25,861 nt of DNA from WHTI01 sp963826105 (GTDB lineage: Bacteria; Actinomycetota; CADDZG01; WHSQ01): contig CAWGWA010000004.1 of the NCBI GenBank assembly GCA_963826105.1, forward strand, positions 1 to 25,861. Reading direction: 5' to 3'. Below are positions 1-7,525 of this stretch, one piece after another. The stretch's first letter is position 1. Every line of letters starts with the position of its first letter. The notes under the pieces are model-generated. The model was not told where the DNA came from. It ran no database searches and saw nothing but the letters and a program-made list of their open reading frames with translations. Position numbers and translations under genes: made by a program.

Positions 1-200
1 ACCGGTCCGTCCACCTGCAAGACATCAGTGACATCCACCTGCTGCAGAGAGAAACCGGGCTCCTTTTCGAGGTCGGCGACGTTAGCGAGCAGACCGGTGA
101 GCATCGAGTCGAGGCACACGACCTCGAGGTCCTCGGCCATCAACCTGCGGCAGAGATGGGAGCCGAGGAATCCGCTGCCGCCGGTAACGACGGCTCTCAT
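1..200 (-). CDS. NAD-dependent sugar epimerase/decarboxylase, N-terminal part (UDP-glucuronate decarboxylase-like)
   Basis: Only the first 66 codons are present; the rest lies beyond the left edge. The start ATG at 198-200 overlaps the ugd stop in an ATGA, so the two genes are probably translationally coupled. The protein opens with a Rossmann nucleotide-binding motif, VVTGGSGFLGSHLCRRL, typical of extended short-chain dehydrogenases. It is followed by a second beta strand ending VVCLDSMLTG, where the Asp would bind the NAD ribose. That LD-x-x-LTG pattern and the later DVTD resemble UDP-glucuronate decarboxylases (UXS), which turn UDP-GlcA into UDP-xylose in the cytoplasm. Position directly after UDP-glucose dehydrogenase fits this reading. 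A UDP-glucuronate or UDP-glucose 4-epimerase cannot be excluded because the catalytic YxxxK is outside the window. Confidence 0.8.
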   Translation of the reverse strand, partial: MRAVVTGGSGFLGSHLCRRLMAEDLEVVCLDSMLTGLLANVADLEKEPGFSLQQVDVTDVLQVDGP

Positions 201-1523
201 CGAGCTGTGGGGTCTGGCTCGAGGCCACGTCGTCCGGTAGGGATGTACGTGAACCCCTGGGCGGCAACCTTCTCGCCATCAAGGAGGTTGCGTCCGTCGA
301 CCAGGATCGGGAGTGACATGTCCTGCCTCGCCCTCGTGAGATCGATGGTTTTGAACTCGTCCCACGCGGTACAGATGACCGCGCAGTCGGCCTCCTTGAA
401 CACGTCGTAGAGGTCATCCACAACCTCCAGGCCCTCGACTTCGCTCGCGGTCGTAGCGCCGGCCGCCGGGTCGTATCCACAAACGGTCGCTCCTGCCGTG
501 ATCAACCTCCGAGCAAGTTCCAACGACGGCGACAACCTCGTGTCACTGGTCCCGGGCTTGAACGACAGACCGAGTAGCGCGATGCGCTTCTCCTCCAGAT
601 TCCAGAGCGCGGTCTCGATCTTGTCGAACACAGCCGCCAGAGCTTCGTCGTTGATGCGCGCGATCTCGCCGAGCAGGGGAAAGTCGTAGCCGAGTTGGCA
701 GCGTGAGCCGGTCGAACGCCGCTAGATCCTTCGGGAAGCAATAGCCCCCGTAGCCGATACCGGCATCGAGGAACGCTGGGCCGATGCGGGGATCCGATCC
801 CATGATCTCGGCAACATCGGCGACGTCGGCCGACGACAACTCACAGACGCGAGCCAGAGCGTTGATGTAGGACACCTTTAGTGCCAAGAACGCGTTGCAC
901 GCGTGTTTGGCCAGCTCTGCGGTGCGAAGATCGGTCGCGATCCACCTGGCGCCTTTGTCGATCAGCGGGGAATAGAGACGCCTCATGACCTCGAGGGCCT
1001 CCTCCGACTCGGCTCCTACCAAGATCCGATCGGGGGCGAGGGAGTCGTTGACCGCGCTTCCTTCCCTGAGGAACTCGGGGTTCGAGACCACGAGGAACTC
1101 TGCGGTCCGGCGATAGCGATCGAGCGTCCGAGCCACCCGCTCCGCTGTGCCCGCGGGGACGGTGCTCTTCTCGGCCACCACGACGCGGCCATCGGCGACC
1201 TCGGCGACCGCCCGAGCCGCCTTCTCTACGGCGAGGAGATTGGCTTCACCGGATGATCGAGGGGGCGTTCCGACGCACAGGAAAACAACCTCGGCCCCAG
1301 CCACTAGTTCCTCGAACTCGGCCACGAACCTCAGTCGTCCGTTGGCCCTCCCACTATCGACGAGTTCGGCAAGCCCTGCCTCGAAGTAGGGCAGTTCACC
1401 TGCAGCCAAGGCGTCGAGTTTCTCCCGATCGGAATCGATCGCGGCGACATCATGTCCGATATGTGCGAGTACGGACGCGGTGGGAAGTCCCACATGTCCG
1501 ATTCCGACCACTCCGACCTTCAT
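197..1523 (-). CDS. ugd: UDP-glucose 6-dehydrogenase, interrupted by a frameshift near nt 700
   Basis: This enzyme oxidises UDP-glucose to UDP-glucuronate with two NAD+. The start is ATG at 1523 (MKVGVVGIGHVGLPT), with AAGGT about 7 bases upstream. N-terminal features are the GxGxxG motif, a FLCVGTP strand, STVPAGT and NPEFLREGSAVND. The central helix follows, and then the catalytic Cys in GYGGYCFPKDLAAF. After the codons for FDRLT (to about nt 702) the frame breaks. The continuation QLGYDFPLLGEIARINDEAL, then LLGLSFKPGTSDTRLSP and the C-terminal UDP-binding domain, is in another frame and stops at 197. Dropping one base near 700 restores RLTRQLGYDF, which matches the family. Unshifted, the first frame stops at 543 and would lack the C-terminal domain. 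This is either a one-base sequence error or a recent inactivating mutation. Confidence 0.88.
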
Positions 1524-3251
1524 CTTGCTTACCTTACTTGGGAGCCTCCCGGGAGGAGTTCGGCTCCTCGAAGCGAACCTGTATCGAAAGAAAGAAGCCC
1601 ACTCGCCTGGAGGGACACTACGTCTCAGCAACCGGTAGACCTGCGTGAGTCGCTCGCCATCCTGTGGTCTCGGAAGTGGCTCGTGTTGTTCGCGGCCATC
1701 CTCTGCACCGGGGTCGCACTTGGCATCTCCTTCTCGCGGCCCGAGATCTACTCGTCGCACGCCAGGGTGCTGGTCGAATCTCTCCAGCTGACGCCCGACT
1801 CCGTTCCGGTCGAACCCAACCTCCAAACCGAGAGCGAACTGATCCGCTCGACCCCTGTTGCATCGATCGTCGCAAGCGAACTGGGACTGGACGAGCCACC
1901 CGCCTCGCTACTTGCCGGTTTGTCGGTGCAACCGATCCCGGACAGCGAGGTGCTGGAGGTCGGCTACTCGGCATCGTCTCCCGAGCGCGCCGCCCTACTC
2001 GCGAACGGATTCGCTGAGGCTTACATCACGTACCAGCAGGATCAGGCGCTCGAGCGGATCCTCGGTGCACAAGGGTCCATCCGCGACCGGATCGACAGTG
2101 TCGAGGAACAACTCGTAGCCGTGAACGCCGAGATCGAGGACGCCGGCAGGCGTGGAGACGAAGACGAGCGGTCGGTACTACAGGGTGAGCGAGCCTCGCT
2201 CCTGGCTCGTCTCGGGATCCTTCAGCAGGAACTAGAAGACCTCCAGCCCGATCGTGCGATCGCCCTGGGAGGCGGTCGGATCATCCAGCCGGCGGGCAAG
2301 TCGCTCCAACCGTCGTCACCCAACCACCGGAACGACATGATCTTCGGATTGCTCATCGGCTTGATCACTGGGATCGGCGCCGCCTTCCTGAGGCACCGCC
2401 TGGACGACCGGCTTCGCAGTAGAGGTGACTTCGAAACGGCCATCGGTGCGCCGGTTCTGGCTGCCATCCCCCACTTCAAGATCGCTCGCAAGGACCGAGC
2501 CTCCGCGATCCCCCTGATCGCCGATCCGTACGGTGCGGCCAGCGAGTCGTACAGAGGTCTGCGTATCAACATCGAAGCCCTTGCCGACCGATACGGGTTC
2601 AAGTCACTCCTCATAAGCAGCGCAGGTGCGGGCGAAGGGAAGACCACCACCGCGGTCAACCTCGCGGTCGGCCTCGCACAGATCGGAGCGCGTACGGTTC
2701 TCGTTTCGGCCGACCTCAGACGCCCTGCGATCGAGTCCTTCTTCAATATCCCGGCCGAAGGCCAGGGTCTGTCGCAGTGGCTGACCAACCACGGAGCACT
2801 GAGCATCGAGAACCTCACGTGGGGTCCGTCGGTCCCCAATCTCTCGGTGATCCCGTCGGGGCCGCTCGTGGCCAATCCGTCGGAGATCCTGTCCTCCGTT
2901 CGCATGACCAAACTCATAGGCGCCCTGGAGGAGAACTTCGACTTCATCATCGTTGATTCGGCACCGATCCTTCCGGTGTCCGACGCAACCGTCCTTGCCT
3001 CACGTATCCCCCACGCCCTCCTCGTGATGGACTCCCGCCGCGCGGATCGCGAGACCGAACAGAGCGCGGTTCGGGAGCTCGCGCAGGTCGGATGCGGGGT
3101 CACCGGCGTCGTGGTCAATGCGATCGCACGCCCGGGGGCCGGGTATCACCCCTATAAGCAGCCCGGCTACGGTTACCAGCCATCGTTGAACGGCAACGGA
3201 GCTGGCGGGGACAAGTTGAGACTCCTCCACGGGCGCGCCGGCGAGCGCTAG
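1494..3251 (+). CDS. Polysaccharide co-polymerase / bacterial tyrosine autokinase (Wzc/CapAB type)
   Basis: Single-chain BY-kinase that controls chain length and output of polysaccharide at the inner face of the membrane. Order: a short cytoplasmic leader (DLRESLAILWSRKW), TM1 (WLVLFAAILCTGVALGI), a Wzz-type extracytoplasmic region with coiled coil, TM2 (MIFGLLIGLITGIGAAFL), then the kinase domain. This has Walker A SAGAGEGKTTT (nt 2616-2652), Walker A' VLVSADLRRP and Walker B FIIVDSAP. The tail has four closely spaced tyrosines, GYHPYKQPGYGYQP, the expected autophosphorylation cluster. The coordinate given is the nearest canonical in-frame start, ATG 1494, but it would overlap ugd head to head. 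The homologous part starts near nt 1620, where GGAGGG (1609-1614) lies 5 bases before an ACG codon; the true start is probably there (543 residues). Seven bases separate its stop from the next gene. Confidence 0.9.
   Translation: MSDSDHSDLHLAYLTWEPPGRSSAPRSEPVSKERSPLAWRDTTSQQPVDLRESLAILWSRKWLVLFAAILCTGVALGISFSRPEIYSSHARVLVESLQLTPDSVPVEPNLQTESELIRSTPVASIVASELGLDEPPASLLAGLSVQPIPDSEVLEVGYSASSPERAALLANGFAEAYITYQQDQALERILGAQGSIRDRIDSVEEQLVAVNAEIEDAGRRGDEDERSVLQGERASLLARLGILQQELEDLQPDRAIALGGGRIIQPAGKSLQPSSPNHRNDMIFGLLIGLITGIGAAFLRHRLDDRLRSRGDFETAIGAPVLAAIPHFKIARKDRASAIPLIADPYGAASESYRGLRINIEALADRYGFKSLLISSAGAGEGKTTTAVNLAVGLAQIGARTVLVSADLRRPAIESFFNIPAEGQGLSQWLTNHGALSIENLTWGPSVPNLSVIPSGPLVANPSEILSSVRMTKLIGALEENFDFIIVDSAPILPVSDATVLASRIPHALLVMDSRRADRETEQSAVRELAQVGCGVTGVVVNAIARPGAGYHPYKQPGYGYQPSLNGNGAGGDKLRLLHGRAGER
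1541..1567. promoter_or_regulatory. Inverted repeats in the ugd / tyrosine kinase divergent spacer
   Basis: The spacer between the divergent ugd and kinase genes holds a perfect 12-base palindrome, CCTCCCGGGAGG (1545-1556). It is nested in a longer inverted repeat, GGAGCC (1541-1546) with GGCTCC (1562-1567). The position suggests an operator or RNA hairpin controlling one or both directions. No clear -10/-35 boxes were found. Function is inference only. Confidence 0.3.
1609..1622 (+). promoter_or_regulatory. Shine-Dalgarno and probable non-canonical (ACG) start of the tyrosine kinase
   Basis: GGAGGG at 1609-1614 is followed after 5 bases by ACG at 1620-1622, in frame with the kinase. Translation from here gives TTSQQPVDLRESLAILW directly before TM1, the usual short leader of Wzc-like proteins. 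No ATG, GTG or TTG exists in this frame between 1497 and the first membrane segment. Either ACG is used, or the base at 1621 is a miscalled T. Confidence 0.45.
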
Positions 3252-3258
3252 GTCCTCC

Positions 3259-4443
3259 ATGCGTATCCTGATCGCCCATGCGTTCCACCGCCTACCGGGT
3301 GGTGAGAACCGGTACGTTGAGCGCCAGATGGATCTGCTGCGAGAGCGGCACGACATCCATCTCCTCGGACGTAACAACACGCACCTGCCTCAGAAGGCTC
3401 GGACCGCGGCGGCTATGGCTTACTCGAGGGCTGCAGTCGGAGAGGTCGAGGACGCAATCAACTCATTCCGCCCGGACCTCGTGCACCTTCACAACCCGTA
3501 CCCAGCATTCGGCCCGGCGGTTCATCTCTCTTGCCGGCGAACGAAGACCCCACTGATCCAGACGATCCACAACTTCAGGCTGAGGTGCCCCAACGGCCTC
3601 ATGTTCACCGAGGGTAAGAACTGCACTCGCTGCATCGGGGGGAACTACGCACACTCGTTGCTGCACGACTGTTTCCCCACGAAGGCCCAGGCCGCCGGGT
3701 ACGCCGGAGCCCTGTGGATGCATCGGGTCGGTCTGCGACTCGAACGTCACGTAGACGCGTTCGTCGCCCCGAGCAGGTTCATGCGGGAACGGCTTCTCTC
3801 CTGGGGTATCGAAGCCGGTCGTATCGCAACGATCCCCAACTTCGTCGAAGAGGGATCCGGGGCCACCAGTGCCGCGGGGAGCTACGGCCTCTACCTCGGG
3901 CGGTTGGTCCCCGAGAAGGGGGTGGACGTGCTGATCGAAGCCCTCCGTGCGGCCGGCGATCCCCCGTTCGTGATCGCGGGCACCGGACCCGAACACGCTG
4001 CGCTCGCCGATCGTGCAGCACAACTCGGCCTGCAGGGCGTTCGCTTCGTAGGGATGGTGCCGGAGGAGGACGCACGGTCACTGGTCGAGGACGCTCGCTA
4101 CGTCGTGATCCCGTCCCTGTGGGACGAGAACGCACCACTGGTTGCGCTCGAAGCGATGGCGGGCGGTCGCCCCATCATCGCGGCATCGAATGGAGGCCTG
4201 CGCGAGCTCGTCGCGACTGGAGCGGGGCTCGCCTTCCCGACCGGAGACGCGCCGACGCTCGCGGCAGCGATCCGTCATCTCCACGACGACACCACTCGAT
4301 GCGAGGAACTTGGGACCGCTGGTCTTCGAGCCGTAACCGATACCTACGGAGCGCGTGCCCACCGGGACGCACTGGAGACGCTCTACGGAGCCCTTACGGA
4401 ATCGCGTCGGAGCGGGGATGAGCCGCTCCTTCGAACCATCTGA
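3259..4443 (+). CDS. GT4-family glycosyltransferase with a four-cysteine insert
   Basis: GT-B fold glycosyltransferase of 394 residues that would add a sugar to the lipid-linked repeat unit on the cytoplasmic side. It starts MRILIAHAFHRLPGGENRYVE, with the Gly-Gly acceptor loop of GT4 enzymes. The N-terminal domain holds HLHNPYP and an unusual Cys set: FRLRCPNG, then NCTRC, then HDCFP (about residues 110-140), which could bind a metal. The C-terminal domain has LGRLVPEKGVDVLIEAL, then IAGTGPE, and the donor-binding E-x7-E in DENAPLVALEAMAGGRP (about residue 290). The gene follows the kinase by 7 bases, so the two are probably cotranscribed. Its 3' end overlaps the convergent GT2 gene by 50 bases. 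The sugar added cannot be predicted. Confidence 0.9.
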   Translation: MRILIAHAFHRLPGGENRYVERQMDLLRERHDIHLLGRNNTHLPQKARTAAAMAYSRAAVGEVEDAINSFRPDLVHLHNPYPAFGPAVHLSCRRTKTPLIQTIHNFRLRCPNGLMFTEGKNCTRCIGGNYAHSLLHDCFPTKAQAAGYAGALWMHRVGLRLERHVDAFVAPSRFMRERLLSWGIEAGRIATIPNFVEEGSGATSAAGSYGLYLGRLVPEKGVDVLIEALRAAGDPPFVIAGTGPEHAALADRAAQLGLQGVRFVGMVPEEDARSLVEDARYVVIPSLWDENAPLVALEAMAGGRPIIAASNGGLRELVATGAGLAFPTGDAPTLAAAIRHLHDDTTRCEELGTAGLRAVTDTYGARAHRDALETLYGALTESRRSGDEPLLRTI

Positions 4444-5218
4444 GGTCTTCACCGCGACGACCGCGCGACGACAGCTGCCGCAGGTAGGCGCCCGAGGTCA
4501 GCTTCAGCAGCCGGTGCAGGCCCCTTCCCGTGGTTCGGCTCCACGATCCGGTCGAGGATCCGTATCGCGCCGCGAGGTGCTCTCGCTCGTCCCGGTAGTC
4601 GTCCTCGGGGCCGGAGGTGACCCTCTCGTCATGGACCCTGAACACCCCGACCTCGCCGGGGAGATACCGGATCCGGCCCCCTCCCGCCACGACCGACAGA
4701 TAGAGGTCATGATCCATCACGACCCGCAGCGACTCGTCGAAGGGACGGTCCCTTAAGGCGTCGCGCCGGACGATCATGGCGCACGAGGAGATGTACGGCC
4801 CGTAGGTCTGCAGAACGACGCGCGAGAACCGATGCTGCGGCAGAACTCGAAGAAACCGACCCCCTTCGTCGCAGAACACCGCATCTCCGTACACGAGATC
4901 CGCTCCCGAACGCTCACCCTCTTCGACCAACCTCTCCAGGGCACCGGGAAGATAGAACTCGTCGGCGTTGAGCCAGGCGATCCACCGGCCTCGGGCGCGA
5001 TCGAGTGCACGGTTCAAAGCCTGAGACTGGCCCGCGTCGGGCTCACTGGTCCATCGGAGCGATCCATATCGCCCCAGCACGTCGGTGGTTCCATCGGTTG
5101 ACGCTCCGTCCTGGATCACGTGTTCCGTCGACGGACCCTCCTGGAGCGCAACGCTTCTGATGGCGTCTTCGATGAACCGGGCGTAGCCGAACGATGGGGT
5201 TAGAACGCTTACGTCCAT
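4394..5218 (-). CDS. GT2-family glycosyltransferase
   Basis: GT-A fold inverting glycosyltransferase of 274 residues, probably acting on the repeat unit in the cytoplasm. The start is ATG 5218 (MDVSVLTPSFGYARFIEDAI), overlapping the stop of the upstream polymerase gene by 10 bases. Family features in order are QDGASTDGTTD, a donor-site LNADEFYLP in place of the common LNSDD, YGDAVF, and MDHDLYLSV, which carries the likely catalytic-base region. The C-terminus is basic and runs into the tail-to-tail overlap with the GT4 gene on the other strand. It is the last gene of the wzm-wzt-GT2-polymerase-GT2 chain. The substrate is unknown. Confidence 0.88.
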   Translation of the reverse strand: MDVSVLTPSFGYARFIEDAIRSVALQEGPSTEHVIQDGASTDGTTDVLGRYGSLRWTSEPDAGQSQALNRALDRARGRWIAWLNADEFYLPGALERLVEEGERSGADLVYGDAVFCDEGGRFLRVLPQHRFSRVVLQTYGPYISSCAMIVRRDALRDRPFDESLRVVMDHDLYLSVVAGGGRIRYLPGEVGVFRVHDERVTSGPEDDYRDEREHLAARYGSSTGSWSRTTGRGLHRLLKLTSGAYLRQLSSRGRRGEDLRWFEGAAHPRSDAIP

Positions 5219-6579
5219 CGCCGGACCGCCTCCCGGCCGCCCGTGGCGGCCGCGAGCACGCCGAGCGCGACGAAGAAAGGCTCGCCGAGTGATCGGATGA
5301 AGATCCCGTTGTCGACGAGCGAGGCGACCAGCATCGTGATCACGATCCCTAGAATGGCGAACCACTCCGCGCTCGGCAGCGAACGACGCGCCCGGGTCAT
5401 AACGCGGGCCACTCCGATCCATAGCAGACCGAAGAGAAGGATCCCCGGGAACCCGAGATCAACTGCCCAGAAGAGAAAGTCATTGTGCGGGTAGACCACG
5501 CTTCCGTCTCCGAAACTCGCCGACTCACCGAACAAGCGCTCGGCCGAAAGCGACCACACATGTCCGAACCCGTTGCCCCACGGAAGTCCATCGGAAGCCT
5601 CGCGTGCCATCGCGCTCCACAACCGCGTGCGTCCGGAGGTGAACTCGCTGCTCGTCACCGCAGTGGCGAGATCGCCGCTGGCGCCACCGGTTACCCGTTC
5701 CGATACCCGCGGGATCGTGACCAGAACGGCTATCGCACATAAGGCCACCACCAGACCGCCGCGCCGGCGGGTCGACCACAGCATCGGGACCGCCATGAGG
5801 ATGGCAGCCACCCACGCTCCGCGGGTGAACGACAGAAGAGCGAAAACGGCGAACACTCCTACCGCGACTCGCCACCTCATGGCGCCGCTCCCTCGCTCCA
5901 GCGCCCGCGGCAACGCGATCGCGAGCCCGATCGCCATCAGATATCCGAAGTGGGTGCGGTAGCCGAGGAGACCGGGTCGGAGGGGGGCGTCACCTCCGTT
6001 CAAGACGAACCCGGAAGGCGAGGCTCCCGTCTGGAACCCGAGCACGATCACGGTTCCGAGGGCACCCAAAGCGAGGGCTGTAACGATCGTTCGCGGAGTG
6101 ATCTCCTCATCAGCGATCAGGGAGTGAGCAGCGATCGAGAGAAGCCCGTAATAGAGGAACAGCTCGAGGACCCGCGCCGCGATCGACGAGGCGACCCCGC
6201 CCTGAACTCCGGACATGAGAGCCGCCAGCCCGAGCAGGAGGAGGAACGGAAGGAGAACCGTCGAGACTCGGACGCGCCCTCCTACGAGCAGTCGGAAGAC
6301 GAGGAGACTGGCGAGCACGACCATCAGCAGATCCGGCCGTCCCAGCGGTGAGAGGGCAACGAGTCCCGGTGGCACCGCCAGCAGGAGGCACAGGAACCAC
6401 CCCGGGCGCCACAGGATCAACACAGGAGCGGCTGGAGCGACCAGCGCCATCGCGGCCTGCGATTCCGAGAAGGCTCCCGTGAGCTTCAGACCCACGACGA
6501 CCGCGGCGTAGAGGGGCAGCAGGAACGGGAGCAGTCCCACCGCACCTGGCACCGCCACCGTGCTACGCGGCTGGGTCAT
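5209..6579 (-). CDS. O-antigen polymerase/ligase family membrane protein (Wzy/WaaL-like)
   Basis: Very hydrophobic protein of 456 residues with about ten or more membrane segments along its length. Between two groups of helices lies a large polar loop of roughly 90 residues (RVSERVTGG to SVVYPHNDFL). It contains an Arg-rich SGRTRLWSAM and ends in HNDFLFWAVDLGFPGILLF, the signature of the Wzy_C/WaaL family. These proteins transfer glycan from undecaprenyl diphosphate to an acceptor, either a growing chain (polymerase) or a surface acceptor (ligase), outside the cytoplasmic membrane. It starts at ATG 6579, overlapping the upstream GT2 by 17 bases, and overlaps the downstream GT2 by 10. The neighbouring ABC exporter makes a ligase role as likely as polymerisation. 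No Wzx flippase is in the window. Confidence 0.85.
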   Translation of the reverse strand: MTQPRSTVAVPGAVGLLPFLLPLYAAVVVGLKLTGAFSESQAAMALVAPAAPVLILWRPGWFLCLLLAVPPGLVALSPLGRPDLLMVVLASLLVFRLLVGGRVRVSTVLLPFLLLLGLAALMSGVQGGVASSIAARVLELFLYYGLLSIAAHSLIADEEITPRTIVTALALGALGTVIVLGFQTGASPSGFVLNGGDAPLRPGLLGYRTHFGYLMAIGLAIALPRALERGSGAMRWRVAVGVFAVFALLSFTRGAWVAAILMAVPMLWSTRRRGGLVVALCAIAVLVTIPRVSERVTGGASGDLATAVTSSEFTSGRTRLWSAMAREASDGLPWGNGFGHVWSLSAERLFGESASFGDGSVVYPHNDFLFWAVDLGFPGILLFGLLWIGVARVMTRARRSLPSAEWFAILGIVITMLVASLVDNGIFIRSLGEPFFVALGVLAAATGGREAVRRWT

Positions 6580-7525
6580 AGCTCATGCGGTCGTCGAGAG
6601 CGCGTTGCAGTGCGCCCGCATCGAGTAACGAGGCGCCCACCGGTCGGAGGATCTCGGGAAGGAGGAACCATAGAAGTCCCCCGCGCCGCACCGCTACATC
6701 CCCGTTTCGCAAGAACGACATGAACCTGGACCACCGGCGAGGTTCCGCGGCGGCCGCCGAGAGGATGAACCTCCACTGGTAGAGGCGCCAGCGCGCCCTT
6801 CGCGACAAAGCGTGCCGGAGAACGGCCCTCGGCTCGCCTGCGATCGGCGTGTACCGTTCGCGAAGGCGTGCGAACTCCTCATCGAGCGTCGCGGCATGAA
6901 CCTGCCGGAGGGTGCCGGCGTGCTCCACCTGGATCGCGAGGATCTCGTCGAGATGCCTCATGCGGGCGCCGTCCGATGCGGCCCTGATCCAATAGTCGCA
7001 ATCACCGAGCAGCCGGAAGCTCGTATCGAACGGGCCGATCCTCTCGGTGACCGATCGTCGCCAGAAGACCGTCGGCTGTGCCAAGGTCGCGTGGTGGGTG
7101 TAGTGGTTCAGGTCAAAGCGGCGATAGAACTGCGGATAGAAGGACGCATCACCGGCTCCCGTGTCGATCACGCCGAGGTCTCCATAGACAAGATCGAGCC
7201 CGGCAAGACCCTCGACCGCAGCGCCGACGGTGTAGGGGAGGTAAAGATCGTCGCTGTTCAGGTAGCAGAGGATCTCGCCCTTCGCCATCGCCAGGCCCCT
7301 ATTGATCGCTTCGTACATCCCGCCGTCGGGCCCGCTCACGTACCGGAATCCAGGGCGAGCGAACGACTCGAGCACCTCGAGGGTTCCGTCGGTCGAGCCG
7401 CCGTCCACGACGATGTGCTCGATGTTCGGATAGTCCTGCGTCGCAACCGACCCGAGGCACGACCCGATAACCGACGCGCGGTTGAGCACGGGCGTGACGA
7501 TCGATACCAATGGCTGGGAGGACAT
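6563..7525 (-). CDS. GT2-family glycosyltransferase
   Basis: GT-A glycosyltransferase of 320 residues. The start ATG at 7523-7525 shares one base with the wzt stop (TGATG); a GTG one codon upstream is possible. It begins PLVSIVTPVLNRASVIGSCL, then HIVVDGGSTDGTLEVL, SGPDGGMYEAINRGL, and the donor-site YLNSDDLYLP. LVYGDLG and GDCDYWIRAA supply the later acid motifs. The C-terminal third is Arg- and Trp-rich and may lie along the membrane. The order and overlaps place it in one transcript with the ABC exporter and the polymerase/ligase. This subtype is common in surface-glycan loci; its sugar is not predictable. Confidence 0.9.
   Translation of the reverse strand: MSSQPLVSIVTPVLNRASVIGSCLGSVATQDYPNIEHIVVDGGSTDGTLEVLESFARPGFRYVSGPDGGMYEAINRGLAMAKGEILCYLNSDDLYLPYTVGAAVEGLAGLDLVYGDLGVIDTGAGDASFYPQFYRRFDLNHYTHHATLAQPTVFWRRSVTERIGPFDTSFRLLGDCDYWIRAASDGARMRHLDEILAIQVEHAGTLRQVHAATLDEEFARLRERYTPIAGEPRAVLRHALSRRARWRLYQWRFILSAAAAEPRRWSRFMSFLRNGDVAVRRGGLLWFLLPEILRPVGASLLDAGALQRALDDRMSYDPAA

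Noticed and set aside
2222..3118. Minus-strand open frame of about 300 codons opposite the tyrosine kinase domain
   Set aside because: The kinase Walker motifs lie on the plus strand and the antisense product shows nothing recognisable.
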